Of a stretch of 64,000 nt of DNA, positions 37,191-50,375 are shown piece after piece (within the stretch, counting starts at the first letter, position 1; every line of letters starts with the position of its first letter). Position numbers and translations under genes: made by a program. Under the pieces are notes generated by a model. That model was not told the DNA's origin and did not search any database. It saw nothing but the letters and a program-made list of their open reading frames with translations. Source of the stretch: Glossina fuscipes (taxonomy: Eukaryota > Arthropoda > Insecta > Diptera > Glossinidae); the NCBI RefSeq assembly GCF_014805625.2, contig NW_023998414.1, positions 33,088,795 to 33,152,794 on the forward strand, in the 5' to 3' direction.

Positions 37191-39629
37191 ATATAGTATT
37201 TAAAGATGTCCACTTGTTTGTGCTGAATTTTGAAAATCAAAATCTAATCTTAACTAAATGTTAAGTAAATCTTCTGTAAGTTGTCAGTCGACCGAATTGA
37301 ATTAAGTTTATTTTTCAACTTTAGATGCTTTCAATACAAACTCCGGAAAAAATGTCTCCGCATATTTGCTGTAGTTGTTAAGTCTCAGAATTAAATAGAT
37401 GAAAATTTTCGGTTATCTTTTGAGATTATATCAGTAAGCATTTCTATGAATTTTCAATTCTGATTTTTAGAATCAATTTTTGTCTAACAGGTCACCCATT
37501 AAAACAATTGCTATAGATATCAAATATTCTTTTGTATTTTTACTTTCAAATTGCCCACCTCAGGCTTGCAGTAAAAGTGCCTGAGTTTGTAGTGTTTGTA
37601 TGAGTTACACAAGGTCACACCACTCTCTCATTCACTAAATTACTCTTTGGTTGATAATTTTGATAGTGCAAAAAATCTGGGTAAAGCTTTTGATTGGCAG
37701 AGGTGAATGATTTCTACTGTGTATTATGGTATCCTTAAATTGGTAAGTTTTCAAGTTCTCTAAGATAGCGGATCTAAATTATATCGCTCTAGGATAGAGA
37801 TTATTCTTATGTGTATTTCGGGAGCATAAAAATATTTTTCATATCATTAACTTACGCTATTTATTTAATCGTAAAAAAATATCATACATACATACATCCA
37901 TACATACATATTTATGTTAATTTTTAATACCTAAAGAAAATAGTGCAGTAGAGCATCTTTTTCTTCTGGATATTCAAACAATCGAACGCTCAAAGTGCCA
38001 GGAAATTACCAGAAAGAAATGTTCTTGATATGGAATTGAAGAACTGAAAAAAGTTATACGATACGCATAAATACCTAAAGAGTGCACTAAATAGCACTTA
38101 ATTAATTTTAAAAAACATGGTTAAAAAATACCTGTCAGCCTGCCTGCCTGCCTGCCTGCTTGTCAGCCTGTCATTTAAATTTCTACAACGAAACCGCAGA
38201 TAATGAGTATTAAAATTAAAATGAGAAAATTATATTCGGTAATGACCGAATCTTTTATAGCCATCACAGTTATCCTAAAAAAGACTAAAGCAAAATTAGT
38301 AAAGCTAGATGACAGTATGAACTCTATGATATTGGATGGGCATAGTTGATCTTCTTCCCGTTTTCAGAATAAAAATGAAATCCTATATGATATAAGTGCT
38401 GTAATAATAATAAAGTAATAAGCAGCAAACACACGCAAAGCAAAAGTATTGATAGTTTTTGCTGCATAGGCATCTTGGAGTTACAGAGACCGATCCTCTG
38501 ACCAGTTTGGATCATTTCCAAATTCTTTGTATGCGATATATTTATTTTTGCGAACAGGAGAATGTTTACGGCAAATGCTACATAATTGGGCAAACAAACA
38601 CACTGACAGACGGACATACTTGGATGCATTGCGAATTTTAAGCTGGCCAGGAATTTATACGCTTTATACGCTAGTGCAAAAAAGCAACTTTTTTATTCCT
38701 CTTGAAAAACGGAGGTTTTCTCAGTTTACGTAGCACTGTAACCGTGTCCTTCAACCAATTTAGCGCCATTTTCAATATCAAATTTCAAGGCGATAGTCGT
38801 ATTTTTTCGCCCAGGAGATTGTTTACAATAGACGCATTTACGGACAGACAGACGGACAGACAGATTTGCTCAAGAAAATATATAAACTTGGCTTCGCATA
38901 CGTTTTGACAAAATAAATATATCTCTCATCCTTCGATAATAGGTGTAATTACACGAGCATATTTGTGTACATACATACATATGTGAACATGTAATAAGGT
39001 GTAGTTTAACTAATTTATATATACATACACACACATATATCTCATTGAAGGCAAACTTGTTGACTTAATATGAATGAACGAATCCCTTCGGAAGAGCAAA
39101 TGAGTGAAAGAGGAAGAGAGCAAAATGTTTTCTATTATGCTCCCAAAAGCTTTAGCTGGAGATTTTTCATACTCACCCACCATAAGAGCAGTATACTAAC
39201 TTTGCCGGTTCTTTTGCACAACCCTTAAAAATGTAAATATAAAAAAAAAATAAATAAAAAATATTGAGCCAGTAAATTACAAATAGAATTAATTAATTTA
39301 TTAAATGTGTGTTTGTTCACGAAATGTTAGCTGGTAAGTAAGTTGCAATTTATAAATTCAATGGATGAAATGAATGGAAGCATAACCAACTTCTTTTTTT
39401 ACATGATCTTTTTTTACCCGATTTCGCAATAAAACGGTTCATCAATAAAAACAAATACACTTTGTACGCGAATTCTTTGTTTTGCCAAGAATTCAAAAAA
39501 AAAAAAAAAAAAAGATTTTTTTTGGTGACCTTTTATGATCGTATTTTTCTCCATCTCGTTGCACTTAAACTTGAACGCGGCATTCCGGTATTCAGTATTT
39601 ATCTTGTATTAGAGCGATGAGTTTGTAAG
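37191..39629. other. Intergenic between mariner remnant and the 70-aa ORF
   Basis: CATACATACATACATCC near 37883, a CCTG-rich run at 38137-38170 and the DINE-like fragments described separately. No gene recognised. Confidence 0.5.
38440..38935 (+). mobile_element. DINE-1-like repeat fragments (two)
   Basis: CTGACAGACGGACATACTTGG (near 38602) and CGGACAGACAGACGGACAG (near 38843) are reverse-sense GTCTGTCCG tracts, the second followed by TATATAAACTTGGCTTCGCATACG. They appear as two partial units in tandem. Orientation and limits are uncertain. Confidence 0.4.
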
Positions 39630-39842
39630 ATGAAAAGTGACGGTGACGAAGTCGATTGTGAAGCTCAGCTGTTAAGGGCTGACTTAATTGGCGAGGGCTT
39701 GAAACTTGCCACAAGTATGGAACAACATTTTTTTACTCATGATCCTGACATCAGTTTCTGTGCACTTGGATGGATCCTTAAATTTTGTATAGCTGGACAT
39801 CAAGAATTATATAAGGAACTTGAGGAACGAAAAAACAAATAG
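39630..39842 (+). CDS. Small single-exon ORF, 70 aa, unrecognised
   Basis: I do not recognise this protein. It starts MKSDGDEVDCEAQLL and ends ELYKELEERKNK. An acidic N-terminus leads into an amphipathic/hydrophobic middle (ISFCALGWILKFCIAG, about 41-56) and a charged, probably helical C-terminus. It reads unlike the low-complexity chance frames around it: codons are mixed and there are no homopolymers. AATAAA at 39877-39882 follows the stop by 34 bases, which suits a compact transcript. A TTCAG acceptor-like site about 35 bases upstream means it could be the last exon of a larger gene. It could also be a decayed fragment. Function unknown. Confidence 0.45.
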   Translation: MKSDGDEVDCEAQLLRADLIGEGLKLATSMEQHFFTHDPDISFCALGWILKFCIAGHQELYKELEERKNK

Positions 39843-39876
39843 CTGGCAATAGTAGGCCAAACCAACATGAGCCATT

Positions 39877-39882
39877 AATAAA
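39877..39882 (+). terminator. Poly(A) signal behind the 70-aa ORF
   Basis: AATAAA 34 bases after the TAG at 39840-39842. Its closeness to the stop is one of the arguments that the small frame is real. Confidence 0.45.
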
Positions 39883-41495
39883 GAATGAAATTCTTTATTT
39901 GAATCAAATCCGATATTAGTGGTAGACATATCTGATGTATTACCTGATAATACTATTTTTGGTCTGCAGGCCGTAATTTTTGAGATATTTTCCATTTTTC
40001 CTCTCCCCATATAATAACCTTTTCTGAAAAGTCGTTACTTGGAAAAAATTTGCAGTTCTCAAAACTTCTCGTCAAAAGTGACTAAGTAATCGTCCTTCGG
40101 CATTCTACATTGGTGTGAAAACTTTAGACCGGCTGTGGCAATTTTTCGAACCACCTCATATATAAACTTTCCTACGGCAACTGAACCTGAAATGGTCGAA
40201 TGATGAATGGTCGAATTTCCATTATTTCATATCGAAAGAAATCTACACTACCGAATTTGGACCATGTCGATCCACCACCGCATATAAAGATTCTCATGAA
40301 AAGTAACCTTTATATGCCCAAAAAGCCTAATTGTTAATTTTCTTGCGATAAATATTTATTTATTCATAACAGTAATTATACAAAAAAATTAAGTGGACCT
40401 AATTTCAACTACATGAGTCCCAGTCCATATAAGATATCTCATAAGTTGTACGCTCTTCGGAAAAAAGATTAATTTTTAATACACACTAGCGGTCCCAGCA
40501 TATATAGGCACTATCATGAAACGCGAACTCTTATATGGAGAGAAAATCGAACCTTTCAATATGCGGGTTCTCATGAAAATTATGGCAAGCGAATAAGAGT
40601 ACTAGGCGATATGGTGAAGAGTGTGTAATAGTCGTAGGCGTTGTCCGACTATAATGTTCTTTGTTGTTTTTTAATATGGATTTCATTATTACTTTTATGC
40701 ACGATTTTCTTGGGAAAACATTTAGATTGTCTTCAACTTACACGATTTTTTAAAGTCGTGCAAATATATCCCTGAATTTGATCTAAGTCGCATATATCTT
40801 TTACAGGATTTTCTGAAAAACGTACACTACCGTGTAAAAAAAAAAAAATTGAGTGTATATGATATGAATGAATCGATCTTACGTGGCTTTCTATTTCTAT
40901 TAAATTTTAATACAAAATGAAAAAATAAAAATTTACGATGTAATAAATAAAAAGAAAATTCACATTTTTTTTTTGTTTTGTAATTTTTTGAAAACAGTGC
41001 CTTTTTTTCTATTTTTAGTTTTGAATAAAAAAATTGAATTGTAATTTTAATATTTTGCATAATTAAGTTAAATAAGTTATTTTCATTATTTTTTAAACGT
41101 ATTACGTTTACTTTGTATTACGAAATTGATTAAAAAAACGCGTTTATGGTTATCTCCGTTTTACGCGATTTTAATCACAAAAATATCTATTTAGAATATA
41201 ACGTGAGGAATAAATTTATATATGTTATATATGCAATGAATTAAATAATCAATAAATATATTTATATATTAAGAAAGCTTAATAATCCGTTTCTTAGATT
41301 TACTGCATATAACCAAATATTGCAAGTTAACGTAAGGTTCTGATTCAGCACTTGGCACTTGATTGCGTGAATCTACTAACGTTAACAAAAACCAAAGCGA
41401 AGAACCGCTCATTTATCCTGGATATGGTCTTTCACTTCAAGCAGATATATGCTATTTATAAAGAAAAGCTTCTCTTTTTAAAACATTCAAAATTA

Positions 41496-41533
<38 letters not shown>

Positions 41534-42339
41534 TGTATATATATATATATATGTATGTATTCTGGAATTGCAAATCGATATACGATTACTTGATATTTAT
41601 ATCTATACGCGTAAGAATATTAACAACATATTTTATCTAAAGGTACAGATAAAGAAAAAAAAAAAAAAAAAAAACTGTACAAATAAAAATCTATTCGACT
41701 TAAATGATGGGTGTCGCGAAATTCGGATAAACGGGTATAAAAAAAGTTCTCTTACGTTAAGTTTCAATTTATTCTATAGCTGTCATCAGCACAAGCGTAC
41801 CAATTGTACTCAGTGCACGTATGTGTGTTAGTCTTGTTTATTTTGGGTAAAGATTGTAAAGCACGCAGCCAACAGTCAAGTATTTAGTCTATAACATTTG
41901 CTCATCGTGAATGGTTTAGTGGCTTGAAGAAAGTTTGCAAACTAAATGGCTCAGCCGGTCAGAGCCCGAAATATCAAAACAACAAGCGAAAGACAACAAC
42001 AATAATAATAATAATAATAACAACAAACAATAATACTGCACTCATAGATAGGAACGGTACACAAACAAAATAAATAAATTCTTATTTTATTATCTATCGG
42101 TCATCAAAGAGAGAGTACAAACAACAAATATCTTATAAGCGGTATTTTTAAAAAATTTAATATCATTCACACACGTCTTAAATCTTTTCACTTAAACAGT
42201 ACAAGTAAAACAAAAACAATAATCCTGTAACGATGTCTTTAAGAAAGTCGAACACATTTCCATGGCCTCGACAATAATAATAATTGTAACAGCAATGGCT
42301 AAAAGAAAAAAATTAAAAATAATTTATGTAAATAAGCAA
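39883..42339. other. Intergenic, no gene recognised
   Basis: Between 40250 and 40600 a short motif around TCTCATGAAAA recurs loosely three times (near 40290, 40510, 40570), but too diverged to call a repeat family. An (AAT)n tract lies at 42000-42020. Confidence 0.45.
41499..41553. repeat. (TA)n microsatellite
   Basis: Two TA runs interrupted by GTATG near 41531. Confidence 0.9.
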
Positions 42340-42502
42340 AGCCGTTGTTTTTTTTTTTTTTGACGGTTTCACTTTTTTTTTCCTTTTTTTATATGTGTGC
42401 GTCTCTTAAGTGTCAACGGGTGCAAAGTGGCGTATGNNNNNNNNNNGTGTATGTTTGCGTATATGAAGGGACAGAAAAAGACACACACACACAGAGAGAG
42501 AG

Positions 42503-42556
<54 letters not shown>

Positions 42557-42801
42557 CGAGAAAGAAGAAATGCATTCTTATCGGTAACACAAATTTTTTT
42601 TGTTTTTTTTCTTTTTTTTTATAAAAAAAAAAAAAAAAAAAAACGGGGGAAAATATTAAAATAATTGCAAATAAAACAAATTTAAACAAAAAAAAAAAGA
42701 AAAAACAGAGAATTAAGAAAATCTCTCCGCTTCATTAAGATTTTGAAAATTGTTTTGCTTTTATCAACTTTTTGGTTTTCTTTAAGGAAAATTCTCTTTC
42801 T

Positions 42802-42850
<49 letters not shown>

Positions 42851-43008
42851 TTGTATATTTGTGGTGTGTGAGTGCGATTTATGATTGTGTTTGTGTCATA
42901 AAATAAGAGTTTTAAATAAACAAAATGCGAGTAACAATTAAAATACAATAACAATAGGATGCTAAAATTAATAATATTAATAATAATAATAATAACAATA
43001 ATAATAAC

Positions 43009-43044
<36 letters not shown>

Positions 43045-43539
43045 TAAAGAAAATATCAAAAAAAAAAAAAAAAAAAAATGGAGGCTATATATATATGTGA
43101 TTAAAAAGAAGCTTAACAGTGAGAGTGAGGATCGTTAAGAGACGGAAGAGAGAAAGTTTCAAGGTTTTCTACCTCATATAATAAATATATTGACCCCCTT
43201 CTCTTTACTTGGCTTGAATATTTATTTATTTTATATTTCTATAAGTGTATACGTATATATGTATATATGTATATTTATATTATATTATTCGCCTTCTTTT
43301 GTTTCTTACCGTTTAAACAAACATATGTATGTGTATAACACTGTCGCGCTATTTATACTATAGTATACTGCTTACTTTATATTTTTCTTTCATTATTTTG
43401 CTGTTTTATGTTTTGTATCTTAACAAAATCTATATACCCTATGTCTATATTGTTAGTGGATTTAAATTTGACTAATTTGTTTCAAATTAACCGGTATTTG
43501 TGAATACATAAAATAACATAAATTAAACAAAAAAAATAA

Positions 43540-43577
<38 letters not shown>

Positions 43578-44353
43578 GTATATATACGTAGTACGTAAGT
43601 ACGTAAGTACGTAAAACTAAAAGAACTTCAACTATCGAAGTAAAACAACAATATATATGCTTATGTGCACACATATATATATATATATATATATATTGTT
43701 GTACAACTGTGAACACAGCGTATTCCACTATATTTACTATTATTATACGTATATTTACACTATGTCACATGTGTTACGTAGTTACAAATGATTAACGTAA
43801 GAACGTTTTTCAATATGTTTACGTACATCTATCTATGCATGCATATGCATATAAAGGCATTTAAGCGCAAATACTTCTATTAGTGCAGTACGTGTCGTGG
43901 CCAAAGGGTAGTAAAATTTATTTATTTATACGCACACTAATACACGCAAAGATATATCATGTACGTACATAAGAGATATGCAAATTAGATGTAGATGCAA
44001 TCACTAGAATAGTGTAAGTAAATAAAGTGATTATCGCAAATAAATAAATAAATGAAAAAGAAAAGGAAAGAAAAAAAACCGAAAAAGAAAAGCAAAATAA
44101 GTGATAAAATGAAAAAACATGCACATACCTATTTTTTGCAGAACTAACAGTGAAATTTATTCGAAAACAAAACACGCAATTGCAATTGCATTTGCAATTA
44201 AAGAAGAACAACAACCTCTCCTGTAGATTACTACTGATATTTAATAAACAAGTTCTCGGGTGAGTTCTCTTACTTTTTTAAGAGATGAGAAAGTGAACAA
44301 CAATACAAAAAAAAAAAAAACAAATATAAACAAATTAAATGAATTAAACATAA

Positions 44354-44404
<51 letters not shown>

Positions 44405-44450
44405 ATAATGTAAAAAAAAAAAAAATAATAATAATAATAATAATCAAATA
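42340..44450. repeat. Dense simple-repeat zone with an assembly gap
   Basis: In about 2.1 kb there is a 10-N gap (42437-42446), (GA)n at about 42498-42555, several poly-A/T runs, (TA)n at 42806-42846, 43546-43576, 43673-43696 and 44359-44400, and (AAT)n at about 42968-43040. The long frames here are translations of repeats (Tyr-Ile, Arg-Glu, Ile runs) and no gene is supported. Lengths are likely to be assembly-sensitive. Confidence 0.9.
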
Positions 44451-44879
44451 AACAAGAAATTTAAAAACAAATTTTAATTAATCGTTAAAAAGGAAACAAT
44501 ACTTGATGTTGCGTACGCACGAATATGTATAGGCATAAAATTTTCGAAAACTCAACTCTAAATTCCGTGCTCTACCATTGATTGATATTGAAAAAATCGA
44601 GCTAAATAGTTTCGGAATTAAATCTTAATTAAAAATATGAATTCCTTTCAGTTTTTCATTGCATTAAAGTATCGGGAAATAGTTATAGAGAAATTTTCCA
44701 TTTTTCCATATTAAATTTTGGTAATCATGAAGAGATACAATGCAATGGTCATTAATTTAACGATAATCATCGACGTCATCGTAATCGTTGTAAGAAAATT
44801 AAAGACAAGTCGAAGGGGCCTTTTGGCTCTAGTCCTTTATATTATCTACGTGTTAAGACAACTGAGAGAACTATAATTA

Positions 44880-45190
44880 GCCACAGCTTAGTGATCCTGC
44901 AGTATTTCAAAATAGATCATTATATGGGAAGTATTTGAAAAAATGATCCGACCCGAATTATTGTCAATAGGGTTCGTACCAAATTTTATCAAAATGTGTA
45001 GGTTAAAAACAAGAAAACAAGATGGACAGATGGACAGACATGCTTAAATCAAATCAGAAAATGATTCTAAATCAATCGGTATAATAAAAAGTGAATCTAT
45101 TTGGAATCTGCTTTCTGGTTGTTATACGCATTCACACAAACTTTATTTATCTTTGTAGCACAAGTGGTATAAGGTAGGGTAACAATTATT
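44880..45190 (-). mobile_element. DINE-1-like repeat
   Basis: GGTTAAAAACAAGAAAACAA, then GATGGACAGATGGACAGAC, then a right end GTAGCACAAGTGGTATAAGG and TAGGGTA. This is the same order as the 21507-21848 copy. Confidence 0.55.
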
Positions 45191-47474
45191 GAAACCATTG
45201 ATAATCATCGATTGAAAATGAACTGCAATATTATTGTACCACTGGCAATATTCAGAAGCACTATTCACCTGATCGATCTATCATCATCATCATCATCATA
45301 TTACCAAAGTTGTTTAAAAATATAAATAGTTTTCTGCGTAACTACCTCAAGGTCGAGACAATTGAAATCGAATTTTGAAGGTTAGTGCGTATCAATTATG
45401 ATGCAAGCGATTTTTTGTCGCACATAAAATCATCCCTAATTGGCTAACTAGCAAAAATGTTTTTAAGCAAAGTTTTTTTGCACTCATCACTATAAAAAAA
45501 AAGAAAAAAAATTTTAATTAGCCCTAGAGGGAATGTTGAACATTTATCAATTCAAAATTGGTGAATAATTTTTTTGTTAAATGCGTACATATCACTTCCC
45601 CAACCGAGACATTTTTCACAGTGACTTTTTGATTGGCTTAAGATAATATCCTTATCAAGTCTGTCCGTCGCATAATGGTGGGTAGATCACTTCCACTTTC
45701 AAAACGGCCATCAAATAACTATTTTAAATTTTATTGTAACAATAGGCTTTCTCGCAGCGCGGGAGAGCGAAATTGTTTCCTAATTTTTTCCTATTCGCGA
45801 ATCTGTGTACTTTATGGGATGGATAGATGTGACAATTAATGTTAATGGATGCTAGTGAACATGGTCGCATTTTAGGCTGCAATGCAAATAAATGCCAGCC
45901 TATGGTTTGTGAAATCGCGGGACTGGACTGGCAACTTTGATTAAAAACAGCTGTTATCCGCCAAGGACAAGGGTCAGTATACAAGGAAATCTATTGATTT
46001 GGAGGAAGGGAAGAATGGTGATGAAATAATATCTATGTCACTGTTAGATTAGATAATCGGGCAGTACGCAGCATGCATACGATCATCTGACGAACTGGAA
46101 ATCTGTTTTAGGAATGCCATGGCCGGTACATCTATCCGATTATTTCACTTAGGCTTTAACTATCACTCGATCATTTCACTCTAAAACCTTGTAAGGAATG
46201 TCCCGGGCGTTGGAAAAAAAAAACTCAACTTATTAATATTCGTTACACATGTTTGTTGTGTGATACCAAGCTTTCCGAACGAAACGTCATGTCCAATATA
46301 AACCCAAAGGCTCTATCGAGAACATTGAAAGGATTTTGTCACCATCAGCTGCTGACTGCTGGTACTTTTTTATTTTTACTGACAAAATGCAAAGGCGACG
46401 TTTAGAGTAATCTCAAAGTACATAAAATGCATGCTCCACCCAGTGTAAGATGTAATTAAGCTAACTGCATATATTCGTTTGGCGAAAAATGAAAATCATA
46501 ACGAACATCATCAAAAGAAAATCGGACAACAACAAACGGAGCACTAAAGTTAAACGCTTCCCGCAAATTAACCTAAAGAAAATGGAGGATTCGGTTTACA
46601 TAACAAAAAAAAAAATAAAAATAAAATAAAATAAAATAAAAAAAAAAATCGATTACATGTGAGGACCGTTAAAATGAGTAAAGATAAAAAGCCGAAGACC
46701 ATGAAGAACACCTAATGTTATCGTACCAAAGCAAGTTAAATAAAAATTTTTAGATTCAAAGAAATTTGATAAAGTAGTGCTTAAAATATAACTGGCCTAG
46801 CGGAATACATAGATTTATTTACAAATCGAAATGTCTATCCGCATGACTATGAATTGATTGAATGAACGGAACATACAAGTTTGAGTCTCTTCTAAAGGAA
46901 GCCTGAATATTTCGGCAAAGACCTAATAAAATATATGCGGAAAATTGAACCGATATATATATATAGAACATTGTTGCTTTCCCTTCTTTTCCTTTTCTTT
47001 TTGCTTTTTTTTTGTTTTTTTTTTTTAGAAATTTTTTTTGGATATAATACATTCTAGCAATAAATAAAAAATTATTACATATATAGCGACGCATACGGGC
47101 TCAGTTAATATATATATATGTTTCGAACAACTAATTAATAACCGATCGCAACTTATGTCTGTTGCCAGCAATTTACATGAATTTAACGCAAAAAAAATAA
47201 TAAAAAATAAAAATAAATAAATAAATAAATAAATATCAACAACAAAAACGTTTGGGTAGGTTGTCGTCGGTCTCTCGGTTTGTCCATATTACGCTAATGT
47301 TATAAATTGTGCTTTTCACTTTTATTATAGAATATTTATTCAACAAGCGCTACGTAAAACGTTCGTATTCGTTACAAATGAATTATTAATAAATTGCGGA
47401 ATGTTTTACGTTTTGAAAAAATTCATAGGCAATCGCGCGCTTATCATAGGATTTTGATTAACTATAATTTTAAT

Positions 47475-47508
<34 letters not shown>

Positions 47509-50229
47509 ATGTATATAAGGAATGTATTTTAAAATATATATCATAAAAAGTTCGCTCCCATAATAAGTTTTTCCTTATTTAGAACGAGATGGCGTTCACG
47601 GCGATTGCTTCATAACAATGTTCTTCAATTAAATGTCTATCCCTTTTAATTAGATTCTATATAGGATCGACTAGCGACTAGCGTTACAGGGATTAATTTA
47701 TTCTCTTCCTAACACTCTTAATGTCTATTCACATTATTTGCACACTATTTTACACATTGTTTTCACGCAAAGGCATATTTTTGATGAAGGCCCGTGGCAC
47801 GCCTAAAAATGTTATTATTTTTCAATTTCCATCATAAAGAAGTAGGAATTAGACTTTCACTGTATATGAGGGCTTGAGTTTCATGTGTAATTCCACATAT
47901 ATGTTAGGGTCTAAAAAATAGACCTTTCTGATCCAAATTCTCTGCCGTTAATTTTATTTTCTAAATTTCTACTATAGACCAATATTCGTTATAAACCATT
48001 AAAAAATTACACTTTTTTTCTTTCTGGAGGATTTACTATTCACATGAGAAATCTTATAGGGAGTGAAGTCCAAGAAATAGGCTTGTGTAGTTTAAATGTA
48101 GTCTTCTTAATTTTTATGCGAAAATTCTACCATGATCAAGTTTTCGTTGCAGAATATGAACAATTACGTCATTTTGGCATAGAAAGATGTACATTACCTG
48201 TGAATGCTTATATTAGGTGGTATCCAAAAAATAGATCTACGTGATCCAAATTCGATAAGGTTAATTTTAAACCCATTTTCATCATGAAATATTGAAAATT
48301 ACATTCTTTTTATCAAGAATTTTATTCAAGAGTTCAGATTGTTTGAGAGGGTGTCCAAAAAACTGCCCCATCACCAAACTAAATTTTTTATAACAATTGA
48401 AAATATCGAAATACTATTACTAAGCGTTTTTTCTCGTGAACTTTTACAAAATTTGCAAAATATTTTCTTACATAATAAGCGCGATTATCAAAGATTATAA
48501 AAAGGGATGTAAAAGTTTGATCGTCAAAGAACACGATTAACGGAAGGGCGAGTGTAAGCAATGAGCTATTAAAATCCTTTATCTATTTTTTAATGAAAAG
48601 GTTTACATTTCACAAAAGACTTTCATACAACTCTTACGTACCCCAATGAAGTTTGATAACAGTTTGATCATTAAGAGCATTAAGTCATGTTGGCGAACAT
48701 TTTCAATTGCATTCAAGTGACAGTTTACTTGATCTTTAGATAATATCTATCTAAAATTTGTCTCGACGTCGATATTGAGCATCCATTCCGCTTTATAGAG
48801 TATCTATGTTAACACATTCCCCTCTCACGAAATTTTGGATATACGTAATTCAGACATTGGTGTTTGTAAGGCATTAGTTTCAGCTGCGTACAAAATGCCG
48901 TTCAATGTATATATCAAACTGGACAAAGATGAATGTGAACAAGCAACACTTACGGTATTTCAGTTTATTCTGTTTTCCTATGCTATGAAACATTTCGAAA
49001 ATGCTCAAGTCTTCAAACGAGTCTTAAAAACGATGAAAATTCGTATACGCTTAAGTGATATTCAACTTAAGCTGGAAGCTCCTTTCCCAAAATTGGGAAT
49101 AATTCTTCGATTCTGTCTCTTGCAAATTAACCCTGGTCCAGGTCGATGTAATCGCATTGAGCGGGTTAGTGACTTTGTAAATGATTGATATCTGTTCCGC
49201 ATCCGATAAATGGCAAAAGACTATACATAATGTTGATGAGTAAATTGATTATTAAGTTTTGTATTAAGCGTACTTTAAGTTAAGTTATATTTAAAAGAAA
49301 AAAAAAAAAAAAAGAAAAAAAAATTGATTTGTACATCTTTCTGATTTAGTCATAATCGGATTAGCAAAGTCGACTGCGACACTGTCACATGAATAACTAA
49401 CTGTTTTATATTGAAATTTTAATGGTATTAATAAAACAAGGTTTTAAAAGAAGAGACAAAACATAAACATAATCACAATATAAGAAAATGTGATGAAAAT
49501 GAAAGTCGTAGCAGCCACAATACAAGACATGCATAAGTGGACAGAACCTTTAGGTAAATATAATACATTTTAGTCGTTAGAGCTTGTTCTACTTTGTTAT
49601 TGATAACCGTCACGTTAATTGATCACTTGAAGCTGTGAGATGTTCTGATCATTTTTATTTTTGATTTTTTGTCAAATTTTAGAGCAATCAACTGTGGCAT
49701 AGATTACAAGATTATGTGATTTTTTTTTTAGTGAATGAATCATATTCACTTACCAACTTAATACATGCATAGAGTGTGCACTGAAAATGAAAATATATGC
49801 ATGTATCTGTCTTAACTTTGCAAATATTTATCTGTGTTCCCGAAAGGTGGCGATTTCCCAAATTAGGCAAACATTGCGGAAAACGGCTTAAGCATTTCAT
49901 GCTTATCAAGCATATATATACGATGTTCTCCAATAGATTTCAAAATAGATTTTCGGGGCTGTTTCCGCTCTCAGTGGTAAGTTTATTAATCTGATATGAT
50001 GATATGTGGGGGATGATGCTTTGAGCGCAACTAGCTGCCCGTCAAGTACCCCGTGTACATGCATAGAATTGATAAAAGTTCCGCTAGCAAGTTTAATGAA
50101 TTGAGATATTGTATATATGTATATATATATATATTGAGGCGAGTATGCAACTCGATTCCGACTATTAATTCTTGGTCATTACTCCTCTGTCAACTGGCGG
50201 CCGCAGAGCATTTCTTAAAATGCGATTTG

Positions 50230-50375
50230 AAGCAAGCAAATTAATGGAGACTGACAGACTGACAAGCAGACGTGTCTACATATTATAACGAGCATATGAC
50301 ATTGGTCAAAGTTATATATACTTTGTAGCTTCTCTGATGCTTCCCTCTGAGTATTGCAAACGTTTTGAAATGTTT
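50230..50375 (-). mobile_element. DINE-1-like fragment
   Basis: GACTGACAGACTGACAAGCAG, then TTATATATACTTTGTAGC, CTTCCCTCTGAGTATTGC and AAACGTTTTGAA give the reverse of the DINE head, parallel to the copy at 59.4 kb. Confidence 0.5.

Noticed and set aside
42345..43060. Long frames rich in Arg-Glu, Ser-Leu or Ile
   Set aside because: Products of GA, TA and AAT repeats, some crossing the N gap.
45724..45984. 86-codon reverse frame with Cys/Pro/Trp content, possible LINE piece
   Set aside because: No reverse-transcriptase or endonuclease motif could be recognised.
48835..49188. 117-codon frame with mixed composition
   Set aside because: Starts with TTG, no splice sites, no recognisable domain; could be a decayed fragment but not supportable as a gene.
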